From contig CP031964.1 of assembly GCA_003443635.1 (NCBI GenBank), forward strand, positions 434,001 through 498,000: a DNA stretch of 64,000 nucleotides, read 5' to 3'. Below are positions 56,843 to 64,000 of the stretch, one piece after another (positions within the stretch are counted from its first letter, which is position 1; each line of letters starts with the position of its first letter). The notes below the pieces were generated by a model. That model made no database searches. It was not told where the DNA came from and saw only the letters and a list, made by a program, of their open reading frames with translations. Origin of the DNA: Flavobacteriaceae bacterium (lineage in GTDB: Bacteria; Bacteroidota; Bacteroidia; Flavobacteriales; Flavobacteriaceae). The position numbers and the translations under genes were made by a program.

Positions 56843-57415
56843 CTAAATTTCTTTGAGAAGAAGTTTTTCTACTACTTCTGGAAAATATTTCATTTCTAAT
56901 TCGTGAATTTTTGTAGCAACGTCTTCTGCTGTATCTAGCGTTTTTACGACGCATTTTGCTTGAAAAATAATAGCACCTTCATCATAATTCTCATTTACAT
57001 AATGAATTGTGATACCAGTTTCGGTTTCTTTATTATTTACAATTGCTTTATGAACGTTCATTCCATACATGCCTTTTCCGCCATATTTTGGAAGTAATGC
57101 AGGGTGAATATTTATAACTTTATTTGGAAATTCTGCTAAAATATTTTCAGGAAATTTCCATAAAAACCCAGCGAGAATTATGAGATCTGGTTGTGTAGTT
57201 TTTAAAATATTTAAAACATCGTTTGTTTGTGTAAATGCAATTTTATTAAACGATAAAGCACTTACTTTAAGTTGCTTACATCTATCTAAGACTTTGGCAA
57301 AAGGATTGTTAGTCAGTACTTGAACAACAGATGCATTATCTTTGTTATGAAAAAAATTAATTAAATTTTCAGCATTAGTTCCACCTCCAGAAGCAAAAAT
57401 TACAATACGTTTCAT
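56843..57415 (-). CDS. purN: Phosphoribosylglycinamide formyltransferase
   Basis: A 190-residue enzyme that formylates GAR in purine synthesis using 10-formyl-THF. Catalytic residues are visible in 'NIHPALLPKYGGKGMYG' (Asn, His near 102-104) with the HPALLP loop, and 'ETGITIHYVNENYDEGAIIF' (His near 133 and Asp near 140). N-terminal 'IVIFASGGGTNAENLI' binds phosphate. It is divergent from acpP. Confidence 0.94.
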   Translation of the reverse strand: MKRIVIFASGGGTNAENLINFFHNKDNASVVQVLTNNPFAKVLDRCKQLKVSALSFNKIAFTQTNDVLNILKTTQPDLIILAGFLWKFPENILAEFPNKVINIHPALLPKYGGKGMYGMNVHKAIVNNKETETGITIHYVNENYDEGAIIFQAKCVVKTLDTAEDVATKIHELEMKYFPEVVEKLLLKEI

Positions 57416-57557
57416 TTACGGTTTATGATGTTAGATGTCCAGACAAAAAAAAGAATAATTATTAACAAATAGAAGTAAAAAACAAATACTTATATTTAAA
57501 ATTATTAAATTACAAACACATTTTTAATGTAAAGGTGCGATTTAAAATAAAGTTTTT

Positions 57558-57565
57558 TATTTTTG
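57558..57565 (+). promoter_or_regulatory. Putative -7 promoter element for acpP-fabF
   Basis: TATTTTTG matches TAnnTTTG, 31 bases upstream of the acpP ATG. No TTTG at the -33 spacing was found. The strong expression expected for acpP makes a promoter here likely. Confidence 0.5.
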
Positions 57566-57596
57566 CCACCTAATTAAAATTTAAAATTAAAAGATT

Positions 57597-57830
57597 ATGT
57601 CAGACATTGCATCAAGAGTAAAAGCGATTATCGTAGACAAATTAGGCGTTGATGAAAACGAAGTTGTAACTGAAGCTAGCTTTACTAACGACTTAGGAGC
57701 AGATTCATTAGACACTGTAGAATTAATAATGGAATTTGAAAAAGAATTTGATATTCAAATCCCAGACGATCAAGCTGAAAACATTGCAACAGTAGGTCAA
57801 GCAATTTCTTATATAGAAGAAGCAAAATAA
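57597..57830 (+). CDS. acpP: Acyl carrier protein (housekeeping)
   Basis: A 77-residue acidic carrier protein of fatty-acid synthesis. Ser37 in '[11 protein letters not shown]' is the phosphopantetheine site with the canonical DSL motif. It lies 12 bases upstream of fabF, the conserved acpP-fabF order. Its normal motif contrasts with the NSA version in the polyketide-associated ACP at 7242-7496. Confidence 0.97.
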   Translation: MSDIASRVKAIIVDKLGVDENEVVTEASFTNDLGADSLDTVELIMEFEKEFDIQIPDDQAENIATVGQAISYIEEAK

Positions 57831-57842
57831 GCAAATAACTTT

Positions 57843-59093
57843 ATGAAACTTAAGCGAGTTGTAGTTACTGGTCTGGGTGCTTTAACGCCAATTGGTAATA
57901 CCATCGAACAATATTGGGATGGTCTTATTAATGGTAAGAGTGGTGCTGCGCCTATAACCTATTTTGATACTGAAAAGTTCAAGACCAAATTCGCTTGCGA
58001 ATTAAAAGACTTTAACGTAGCAGATTTTCTTAATAGAAAAGAAGCCCGTAAAATGGATAGGTTTACGCAATATGCTATGATTGCTTCAGATGAAGCTATA
58101 GCAGATTCAAAACTTAATCTGGATGAGATTAATAAATTACGAGTAGGCGTTATTTGGGGAGCAGGTATTGGTGGTTTAGAAACATTTCAGCAGGAGGTAT
58201 TAAATTTTGCTGATGGTGATGGAACTCCAAGATTTAACCCGTTCTTTATCCCAAAAATGATTGCAGATATTGCACCAGGTAATATATCTATTAAAAATGG
58301 ATTTATGGGGCCTAATTATACCACAGTTTCTGCTTGTGCTTCTTCTGCCAATGCAATGACCGATGCTTTAAATTATATTAGATTAGGGCATTGCGATATT
58401 ATTGTAACTGGAGGAAGTGAAGCAGCAGTAACAATTGCTGGTATGGGAGGTTTTAATGCAATGCATGCGTTATCTACAAGAAATGATAGCCCTGAAACAG
58501 CCTCAAGACCATTTGATGCTAATCGAGATGGATTTGTATTAGGAGAAGGAGCTGGCGCTTTAATTCTTGAAGAATATGAGCATGCTAAAGCTCGTGGTGC
58601 AAAAATATATGCAGAAGTTGTTGGCGCAGGCTTATCTTCTGATGCACATCATATGACAGCTCCACATCCAGAGGGTATTGGTGTTATTGCTGTAATGGAA
58701 AATTGTTTAGAAAATGCAGGACTTAAACCTGAAGATGTCGATGCGATTAATACGCATGGAACCTCTACACCGTTAGGTGATGTAGCGGAGTTAAAAGCGA
58801 TATCTAAAGTTTTTGGTAGTCATGCAAAAAATATCAATATTAATTCTACAAAATCTATGACAGGGCATCTACTAGGTGCTGCAGGAGCTATCGAAGCTAT
58901 TGCGTCTATATTATCTATAGAGCATGGTATTGTCCCTCCAACAATCAACCACTCTACGGTTGATGAAAAAATAGATTCAGAATTAAATTTAACACTAAAC
59001 AAAGCTCAAAAGCGAGATGTTAAAGTTGCAATGAGTAATACGTTTGGATTTGGCGGTCACAACGCTTGTGTATTATTCAAAAAAATAGATTAA
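57843..59093 (+). CDS. fabF: Beta-ketoacyl-ACP synthase II
   Basis: A 416-residue elongating ketosynthase. Cys in 'VSACASSANAM' near 165, His in 'INTHGTSTPLGD' near 304 and His in 'SMTGHLLGAAGA' near 341 form the Cys-His-His triad. The N-terminal 'RVVVTGLGALTPIGN' is typical. It is the housekeeping copy, next to acpP and followed seven bases later by rnc. Confidence 0.97.
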   Translation: MKLKRVVVTGLGALTPIGNTIEQYWDGLINGKSGAAPITYFDTEKFKTKFACELKDFNVADFLNRKEARKMDRFTQYAMIASDEAIADSKLNLDEINKLRVGVIWGAGIGGLETFQQEVLNFADGDGTPRFNPFFIPKMIADIAPGNISIKNGFMGPNYTTVSACASSANAMTDALNYIRLGHCDIIVTGGSEAAVTIAGMGGFNAMHALSTRNDSPETASRPFDANRDGFVLGEGAGALILEEYEHAKARGAKIYAEVVGAGLSSDAHHMTAPHPEGIGVIAVMENCLENAGLKPEDVDAINTHGTSTPLGDVAELKAISKVFGSHAKNININSTKSMTGHLLGAAGAIEAIASILSIEHGIVPPTINHSTVDEKIDSELNLTLNKAQKRDVKVAMSNTFGFGGHNACVLFKKID

Positions 59094-59097
59094 ATCC

Positions 59098-59157
59098 CGA
59101 ATGAGATTCATTCGTAACATACTAAATTCCCGCTCTAAAAAAGACGGGAATTTTTTT
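59098..59157 (+). promoter_or_regulatory. Tandem hairpins at the rnc start: start-codon hairpin and terminator-like hairpin
   Basis: CGAATGA (59098-59104), which contains the rnc ATG, pairs exactly with TCATTCG (59108-59114) across a three-base loop. Shortly after, AAATTCCCG (59124-59132) pairs with CGGGAATTT (59145-59153), extendable by TCT/AGA inside, followed by a run of T residues to 59157. The second resembles an intrinsic terminator inside the coding region. Together they could dampen rnc translation and transcription relative to acpP-fabF or be an RNase III autoregulatory site. Confidence 0.5.
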
Positions 59158-59847
59158 ATTCAGCTTGAAAAGATATTAGGCTTTAAACCTAAAGATGATA
59201 CTTATTTTAAAAAAGCGTTTACTCATAGATCGATGAATAAACGAGATGAACAAACTGGAGTTCCAATTAATTATGAACGATTAGAATTTGTTGGAGACGC
59301 TATGTTGAGTGCTATTATAGCTACACATTTGTTTAATGAAGTTCCTGGTGGAGATGAGGGATATTTAACAAAAATGAGATCTAAAATTGTAAGTAGAGAG
59401 CATTTGAACGAATTAGGAAAAGAATTAAACCTTATTGATTTTTTAGAAAGTAAAATTGATAAAAATAATTTTGGGAGTAATATACATGGTAATTTATTTG
59501 AAGCTTTAGTTGGAGCAATTTATTTAGATAGAGGCTATGTGTATTGCGAAAAATTTATCTATGATAAAGTAATATTACCACATGTAGATATTGAGAAACT
59601 AGAAGGAAAAGTAATTAGTTATAAAAGTTTACTTATCGAATGGTGTCAAAAAGAAAAAAAATCGTTTGATTATTATGTATATGAAGATACTGGAAATGAT
59701 GTCTTAAGACATTTCTCAGTAAAATTATCTATAAATAATAAGGTAATCGCCAAAGCAAGAGCAACTTCAAAAAAGAAAGCTGAAGAAAAAGCTTCAAAAC
59801 GAGCATTCTTTGCCTTTCAAGGTAGAATGAATAAAGCTGGAGTATAA
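59101..59847 (+). CDS. rnc: Ribonuclease III
   Basis: A 248-residue double-stranded-RNA endonuclease for rRNA processing. The catalytic signature is 'YERLEFVGDAML' near residues 59-70, a second acidic site is in 'GNLFEALVGAIYLD' near 130-143, and a dsRNA-binding domain covers about 170-238, ending 'AKARATSKKKAEEKASKRAF' (a typical lysine-rich helix). The start codon, seven bases after fabF, lies within a hairpin. Confidence 0.96.
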   Translation: MRFIRNILNSRSKKDGNFFIQLEKILGFKPKDDTYFKKAFTHRSMNKRDEQTGVPINYERLEFVGDAMLSAIIATHLFNEVPGGDEGYLTKMRSKIVSREHLNELGKELNLIDFLESKIDKNNFGSNIHGNLFEALVGAIYLDRGYVYCEKFIYDKVILPHVDIEKLEGKVISYKSLLIEWCQKEKKSFDYYVYEDTGNDVLRHFSVKLSINNKVIAKARATSKKKAEEKASKRAFFAFQGRMNKAGV

Positions 59848-60041
59848 ATACTTTAAAACATAACGTTTGTATAACATTTACTAACTAAAGAATAACAAAA
59901 AGAGTTGGTAAAGTATAATGGTATATATTATATTTACATTTCATCAGGCCATTATTCAATTGTTTTATTTGTCAGATGAATTTGCTATTAACTTCGATTG
60001 ACATTCAATATTTGTTATGGCTCATTTCATAATTTATAATT

Positions 60042-60524
60042 ATGGCGTTACACAAACTAATTGTAGACGACTTTATTGATGATTCTTACGCGTTGTTTGC
60101 TATCCATTGTACGATAGAAGATTTTCGTTTAGCTTATCTTTTAAATTACTATCTAAATATAAATTTAAAACGCAAACCTCAAGATTTGGATTTTAAATAT
60201 ATAGAATCTTCGTATGCTATTTTTGAATGGAATGATTTGGATAATTTAAGAACATGGAATTTAGTATCTAATGTTTGTAAAAAAGAAGAAAATAGCTTAA
60301 TCAGTTCGGGATCATTATTTACAGCTTCAAATAAAATTATAAGAACTCACAATCTAGTTCCAGAATATAAAAATGTGAATTTTTTATTAAAAATTACTAG
60401 CGATGGTAATTTTATAAACGAAAAAGCGATTATTAGTAAGATACAGGAAATACCTCAAATTGCAGCAATCTATAGTATAGATGTAACACAGTTAAAATAT
60501 AGAGATAATCTAATATTCAATTAA
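60042..60524 (+). CDS. IPExxxVDY family protein
   Basis: A 160-residue protein conserved in Bacteroidetes, named from a motif represented here by 'LVPEYKNVNFLL' near residues 106-117. There is no signal peptide or known domain. It lies between rnc (195-bp gap) and pyk, whose ATG overlaps its stop (TAATG), an order recalled as common in Flavobacteriia. Function unknown; coupling to pyk suggests coordinated expression. Confidence 0.85.
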   Translation: MALHKLIVDDFIDDSYALFAIHCTIEDFRLAYLLNYYLNINLKRKPQDLDFKYIESSYAIFEWNDLDNLRTWNLVSNVCKKEENSLISSGSLFTASNKIIRTHNLVPEYKNVNFLLKITSDGNFINEKAIISKIQEIPQIAAIYSIDVTQLKYRDNLIFN

Positions 60525-61969
60525 TGCCACTAAAACGAAAAAAAACAAAAATAGTAGCCACTTTAGGACCTGCAACTAGTTCTAAAAAGGTATTAAAAGC
60601 AATGATAGAAGAAGGTGTAAATGTATTTCGCATCAATTTTTCTCATGCAGATTATGCTGATGTAAAAAAGCGTATCGAAATTATAAGAGAACTTAATGAA
60701 GAGTTAGGACATAATGTATCAATTTTAGCAGACTTACAAGGTCCAAAATTACGTGTTGGCGTTATGGATCATGAAGTTATTGTTAACCCAGGAGATCAAA
60801 TTACATTTATAACAGGGCAAGAATTTAAAGGAAATAAAGATCGTATTTATATGAATTACGATAACTTTCCTCAAGATGTAAACCCTGGAGAACGCATTTT
60901 ATTAGATGACGGTAAACTTATATTTGAAGTTGTAAAAACAGATAAAAACACTAAAGTTTTAGCTAAAGTAATTCAAGGAGGTCCTTTAAAATCTAAAAAA
61001 GGAGTTAACCTTCCAAACACTAATATATCTCAACCAGCACTTACAGAAAAAGACATTAAAGATGCAATTTTTGCTATTGAACAAAAAGTAGATTGGATGG
61101 CATTATCTTTTGTACGTCATGCTCAAGATTTAATACAATTACAAGATTTGATTAGTGAACATAGTGAGCATAAAATTCCAATTATCGCAAAAATTGAAAA
61201 ACCTGAAGCAGTAGAAAATATTGATAAAATTGTAGCTTATTGCGCTGCTTTAATGGTCGCAAGAGGTGATTTAGGAGTTGAAATCCCTGCAGAAGAAGTG
61301 CCTTTAATTCAAAAAAAATTGGTGCTTAGAGCTAAAAAAGCAAGAATCCCAGTAATTATAGCCACACAAATGATGGAAACAATGATTACTAGTTTAACAC
61401 CAACAAGAGCTGAAGTTAATGATGTGGCTAATTCTGTAATGGATGGTGCTGATGCTGTAATGCTTTCTGGAGAAACATCTGTAGGTAAATATCCGGTACA
61501 AGTTATTCGTCAAATGGCTAATATAATTAGAAGTGTAGAAGATTCTCCTCTTATTCAAGTACCACATTTACCACCACATATTCGTACAAACCGCTATATC
61601 ACAAAATCTATTTGCTATCATGCAGCTCAAATGGCTAATGAAATTAGTGCAGAAGCAATTTCTACATTAACTAATAGTGGCTATACAGCGTTTCAAATAT
61701 CGGCTTGGAGACCATCAGCTCATATTTTAGTATTTACGTCTAACAAGCGTATTCTTACACAACTTAATTTACTTTGGGGTGTAAAAGCTTTTTATTATGA
61801 CAAATTTGTGAGTACAGATGAAACTATTGAAGATGTCAATAAAATTGCTTGCCAAAAAGGTTATTTAAATGAGGGAGATATGCTTATTAGCCTTGCAGCA
61901 ATGCCAATACAAGATAAAGGGATGGTTAATACATTACGCGTTACCCAAATTGACAATTGTAATTTTTAA
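60524..61969 (+). CDS. pyk: Pyruvate kinase
   Basis: A 481-residue glycolytic enzyme converting phosphoenolpyruvate and ADP to pyruvate and ATP. Visible are 'TKIVATLGPATSS' (residues 7-19), 'VFRINFSHA', 'LADLQGPKLR', the catalytic-Lys region 'IPIIAKIEKPEAVENID' (about 222-238), 'MVARGDLGVEIPAE' and 'VIIATQMMETM'. The C-terminal alpha/beta domain is complete. It is translationally coupled to the IPExxxVDY gene. Confidence 0.97.
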   Translation: MPLKRKKTKIVATLGPATSSKKVLKAMIEEGVNVFRINFSHADYADVKKRIEIIRELNEELGHNVSILADLQGPKLRVGVMDHEVIVNPGDQITFITGQEFKGNKDRIYMNYDNFPQDVNPGERILLDDGKLIFEVVKTDKNTKVLAKVIQGGPLKSKKGVNLPNTNISQPALTEKDIKDAIFAIEQKVDWMALSFVRHAQDLIQLQDLISEHSEHKIPIIAKIEKPEAVENIDKIVAYCAALMVARGDLGVEIPAEEVPLIQKKLVLRAKKARIPVIIATQMMETMITSLTPTRAEVNDVANSVMDGADAVMLSGETSVGKYPVQVIRQMANIIRSVEDSPLIQVPHLPPHIRTNRYITKSICYHAAQMANEISAEAISTLTNSGYTAFQISAWRPSAHILVFTSNKRILTQLNLLWGVKAFYYDKFVSTDETIEDVNKIACQKGYLNEGDMLISLAAMPIQDKGMVNTLRVTQIDNCNF

Positions 61970-61982
61970 TTCTTGTTACACT

Positions 61983-63083
61983 CTAAAAACCAAACTTTAA
62001 CTGAACGCTTACACTTTTTTCTTCAGCAGGTTTAGTAGGAGCTTCTGTATTTAAATTAGAAATGGAAATACCTAATAAGCGTACAGAATTTTTCATTTTT
62101 TCTTGATATAATAAATCTTTGGCTGTATTTAAAATAATATCTTTATTAGAAATAAAATAAGGTAATGTTTTGCTTCGTGTCTGCAATGAAAAGTCACTGT
62201 ATTTTATTTTAAGAGTCACTGTTTTTCCAGATACATTACCTCTAGATAAACGTTTTGTGACTTCTTCAGCAATGTGTTCTAACTTTTCAAGCATAAAAAC
62301 TTCACTTGATAAATTATCACTAAATGTGCGTTCTGCTGCCAACGATTTCCTAACTCTATTTGGTTTTACTTCACTATTATGAAATCCTCTAACAGTGTAA
62401 TAATAATACTTGCCAGATTTCCCAAAATGAGATTTTAGAAATTCAAGGGGCTTAGACTTTAAATCTTTTCCAGTAAAAATTCCTAGCTGATACATTTTTT
62501 CGGCAGTTACTTTACCGATGCCATAAAACTTACGAATATCTAAAGCTTCTAAAAATTCAATAACTTCTTCAGGGCTCACTGTTTTTTGCCCATTAGGTTT
62601 ATTGTAATCACTAGCTATTTTAGCTATAAATTTATTAATAGAAATTCCAGCTGAAGCCGTTAGATTTAACTCATTAAAAATTTGATTACGAATATCTTGA
62701 GCTATTAAAGATGCACTTGGATTTCCTTTTTTATTTTCAGTTACATCCAAATAAGCTTCATCTAAAGAGAGAGGTTCTACCAAATCAGTATATTCATAAA
62801 AAATTTTGCGTACAGCTTTTGAGATTTCATTATACCTATCAAAATGGGGACGTACAAAAATGAGTTCCGGGCATAAACGTTTAGCTTGCATGCCACTCAT
62901 TGCACTTCGCACTCCAAATTTACGAGCTTCATAACTAGCGGCACTTACTACACCACGTTTACCACCACCACCAACAGCCAGTGCTTTCCCTCTTAGTTCT
63001 GGATTGTCTAACTGCTCTACAGAAGCATAAAATGCATCCATATCAACATGAATAATTTTTCGAATTGGTAAATCGCTAGACAT
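61983..63083 (-). CDS. dinB: DNA polymerase IV (Y-family)
   Basis: A 366-residue translesion polymerase. The catalytic motifs are 'IHVDMDAFYASVEQ' at residues 11-24 (metal Asp residues) and 'PLSLDEAYLDVT' near 103-114 (Asp-Glu pair). The helix-hairpin-helix region includes 'FYGIGKVTAEKMYQLGI' near 186-202. The last residues, 'VSVQLKFGF', resemble a beta-clamp-binding peptide (QLKFGF). It is convergent with pyk, 13 bases apart. Confidence 0.95.
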   Translation of the reverse strand: MSSDLPIRKIIHVDMDAFYASVEQLDNPELRGKALAVGGGGKRGVVSAASYEARKFGVRSAMSGMQAKRLCPELIFVRPHFDRYNEISKAVRKIFYEYTDLVEPLSLDEAYLDVTENKKGNPSASLIAQDIRNQIFNELNLTASAGISINKFIAKIASDYNKPNGQKTVSPEEVIEFLEALDIRKFYGIGKVTAEKMYQLGIFTGKDLKSKPLEFLKSHFGKSGKYYYYTVRGFHNSEVKPNRVRKSLAAERTFSDNLSSEVFMLEKLEHIAEEVTKRLSRGNVSGKTVTLKIKYSDFSLQTRSKTLPYFISNKDIILNTAKDLLYQEKMKNSVRLLGISISNLNTEAPTKPAEEKSVSVQLKFGF

Positions 63084-63139
63084 CCTGTAAATTTATAATT
63101 TTAATTGATTAAAAGATTCTTGTCTTTTCAAGAAATATT

Positions 63140-63616
63140 ATGATAGAAATAGAACGTAAATTTTTAGTAAATTCAACTACCTTTAAAACTAATGCTATCC
63201 GTAAAACTAAAATTATTCAAGGATTTTTAAATACAAATAAAGAGCGAACGGTTCGTATAAGATTAAAAGGAGAACAAGGTTATTTAACTGTAAAAGGACA
63301 ATCTACAAATGATGGGATGTCACGTTTTGAATGGGAAAAGGAAATATCTAAAACTGACGCAGAAACATTATTTCCGCTTTGCGAAAAAGGAATGATTGAT
63401 AAAATACGGTATGAAATTGTAGTAGATAGACATATTTTTGAAGTTGATGAATTTTTTGGTGATAACTTAGGATTAATAATAGCCGAAATTGAACTTAATG
63501 ACGTGACAGAAACATTTAGAAAACCTGATTGGTTAGGTAAAGAAGTTACGGGAGATATTAAATATTATAATTCACAATTAAGTAAACAACCATATAGTAC
63601 TTGGGATAAATTATAA
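63140..63616 (+). CDS. CYTH-domain triphosphatase-like protein
   Basis: A 158-residue single CYTH domain. The signature 'MIEIERKFLV' is at residues 1-10 (ExExK), followed by 'RTVRIRLKG' and 'GYLTVKGQS' strands that line the tunnel, and 'FEVDEFFGDNLGLIIAEIEL' near 107-126. CYTH enzymes hydrolyse inorganic or nucleoside triphosphates in a metal-dependent way. It is divergent from dinB and ten bases from the next lipoprotein gene. Confidence 0.9.
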   Translation: MIEIERKFLVNSTTFKTNAIRKTKIIQGFLNTNKERTVRIRLKGEQGYLTVKGQSTNDGMSRFEWEKEISKTDAETLFPLCEKGMIDKIRYEIVVDRHIFEVDEFFGDNLGLIIAEIELNDVTETFRKPDWLGKEVTGDIKYYNSQLSKQPYSTWDKL

Positions 63617-63626
63617 AACTAACATA

Positions 63627-64000
63627 ATGAAAAAACTAGCTCTTATTTTAATAGGATTACTTTTAGTTTGCTCTTGCAGACAGGTAAAAGAAGAAACAGA
63701 ATTAAATGAGATAACTGTTGAGCAAAAAATATCAGTAAAAGAAAGATTAGAACAACTTAAAGCTGATGGATTTGAAACTTTTGATTATATAGATGAAACT
63801 ACTAATGACACGATTATTATGCAACAATATTTTATAGCATTTTTAAAAAGTGGACCTAATCGAAATCAATCTGAAGAAGAAACAGCAAAACTTCAAGAAG
63901 CACATTTAGCGCATTTAAGTAAAATGTATGAAATGGGTTATGCTGATATTTCTGGACCTTTTGGAGACGAAAGCGATATTCTAGGTATTACTATTTATAA
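63627..64000 (+). CDS. YCII-domain lipoprotein, truncated by window end
   Basis: The first 124 codons of an open frame. A lipoprotein signal 'MKKLALILIGLLLVCSC' places the lipidated Cys at residue 15 or 17. The mature part is charged, then 'MQQYFIAFLKSGPNRNQSEE' (quoted in part as QYFIAFLKSG) and 'GYADISGPFGDESDILG' match the YCII-related domain, including the conserved GPF. The 3' end lies beyond the window. Probably co-transcribed with the CYTH gene. Function unknown. Confidence 0.8.
   Translation, partial: MKKLALILIGLLLVCSCRQVKEETELNEITVEQKISVKERLEQLKADGFETFDYIDETTNDTIIMQQYFIAFLKSGPNRNQSEEETAKLQEAHLAHLSKMYEMGYADISGPFGDESDILGITIY

Overview
The window is AT-rich chromosomal DNA from a member of the Bacteroidota, most likely a marine-type Flavobacteriaceae. 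Lineage signs are: a textbook Bacteroidetes promoter (TTTG-N19-TAnnTTTG) upstream of an OmpA gene, an ECF sigma/FecR pair beside STN-domain proteins, the rnc-IPExxxVDY-pyk gene order, a long PurF paralogue next to a PfkB kinase, and an AddAB-type recombinase. Genes are tightly packed, with many ATGA, TTGA and TAATG stop/start overlaps. No tRNA, rRNA, CRISPR array, insertion sequence or phage gene was seen.

Region 1 (1-10784): an amino-acid-oxidase-like flavoprotein gene, then a compact co-directional run (1290-10784) that looks like a specialised lipid/polyketide pathway. It encodes a YceI-like periplasmic lipid binder, an FAD oxidoreductase, a SAM methyltransferase, a type III polyketide synthase with an intact Cys-His-Asn triad, a private type II fatty-acid set (enoyl-reductase-like SDR, hotdog dehydratase, ketosynthase, acyl carrier protein, phosphopantetheinyl transferase), an MMPL/RND exporter and a GreA-like protein. 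The layout suggests that acyl chains built on the dedicated ACP are handed to the type III PKS, tailored by methylation and oxidation, and exported. A methylated phenolic lipid or quinone is the best guess for the product.

Region 2 (10803-26868): an orphan ABC ATPase, a prolyl-oligopeptidase lipoprotein, then an ECF sigma factor divergent from a FecR anti-sigma gene. FecR heads a 12-kb operon of four secreted proteins. Three are large, related proteins in which macroglobulin-like (MG) domains flank a TonB-receptor plug, but with no beta-barrel. The first of these also carries STN and carboxypeptidase-regulatory domains and looks like a fusion of the last protein of the operon with the MG-plug type. 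This is the most unusual system in the window.

Region 3 (26869-42047): mostly housekeeping: asd, mscL, alr, tdk, rsmI, a HopJ-family gene, a UDG-family gene, AhpD-like and OsmC stress proteins, recJ, an MFS transporter, hydrolases, lpxH, queD, MATE, GNAT and a universal stress protein.

Region 4 (42048-55126): AddB-like and AddA-like proteins separated by ompA and kbl, a broken small membrane-protein gene, superoxide dismutase, and a duplicated 74-bp terminator-containing module in which one hairpin is inverted relative to the other.

Region 5 (55124-64000): PfkB kinase and PurF-like amidotransferase, RNase H, purN, then acpP-fabF-rnc, the IPExxxVDY protein and pyruvate kinase, dinB, a CYTH phosphatase, and a YCII-domain lipoprotein cut by the window end. 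The start of rnc carries two consecutive hairpins, one enclosing the start codon and one resembling an intrinsic terminator.
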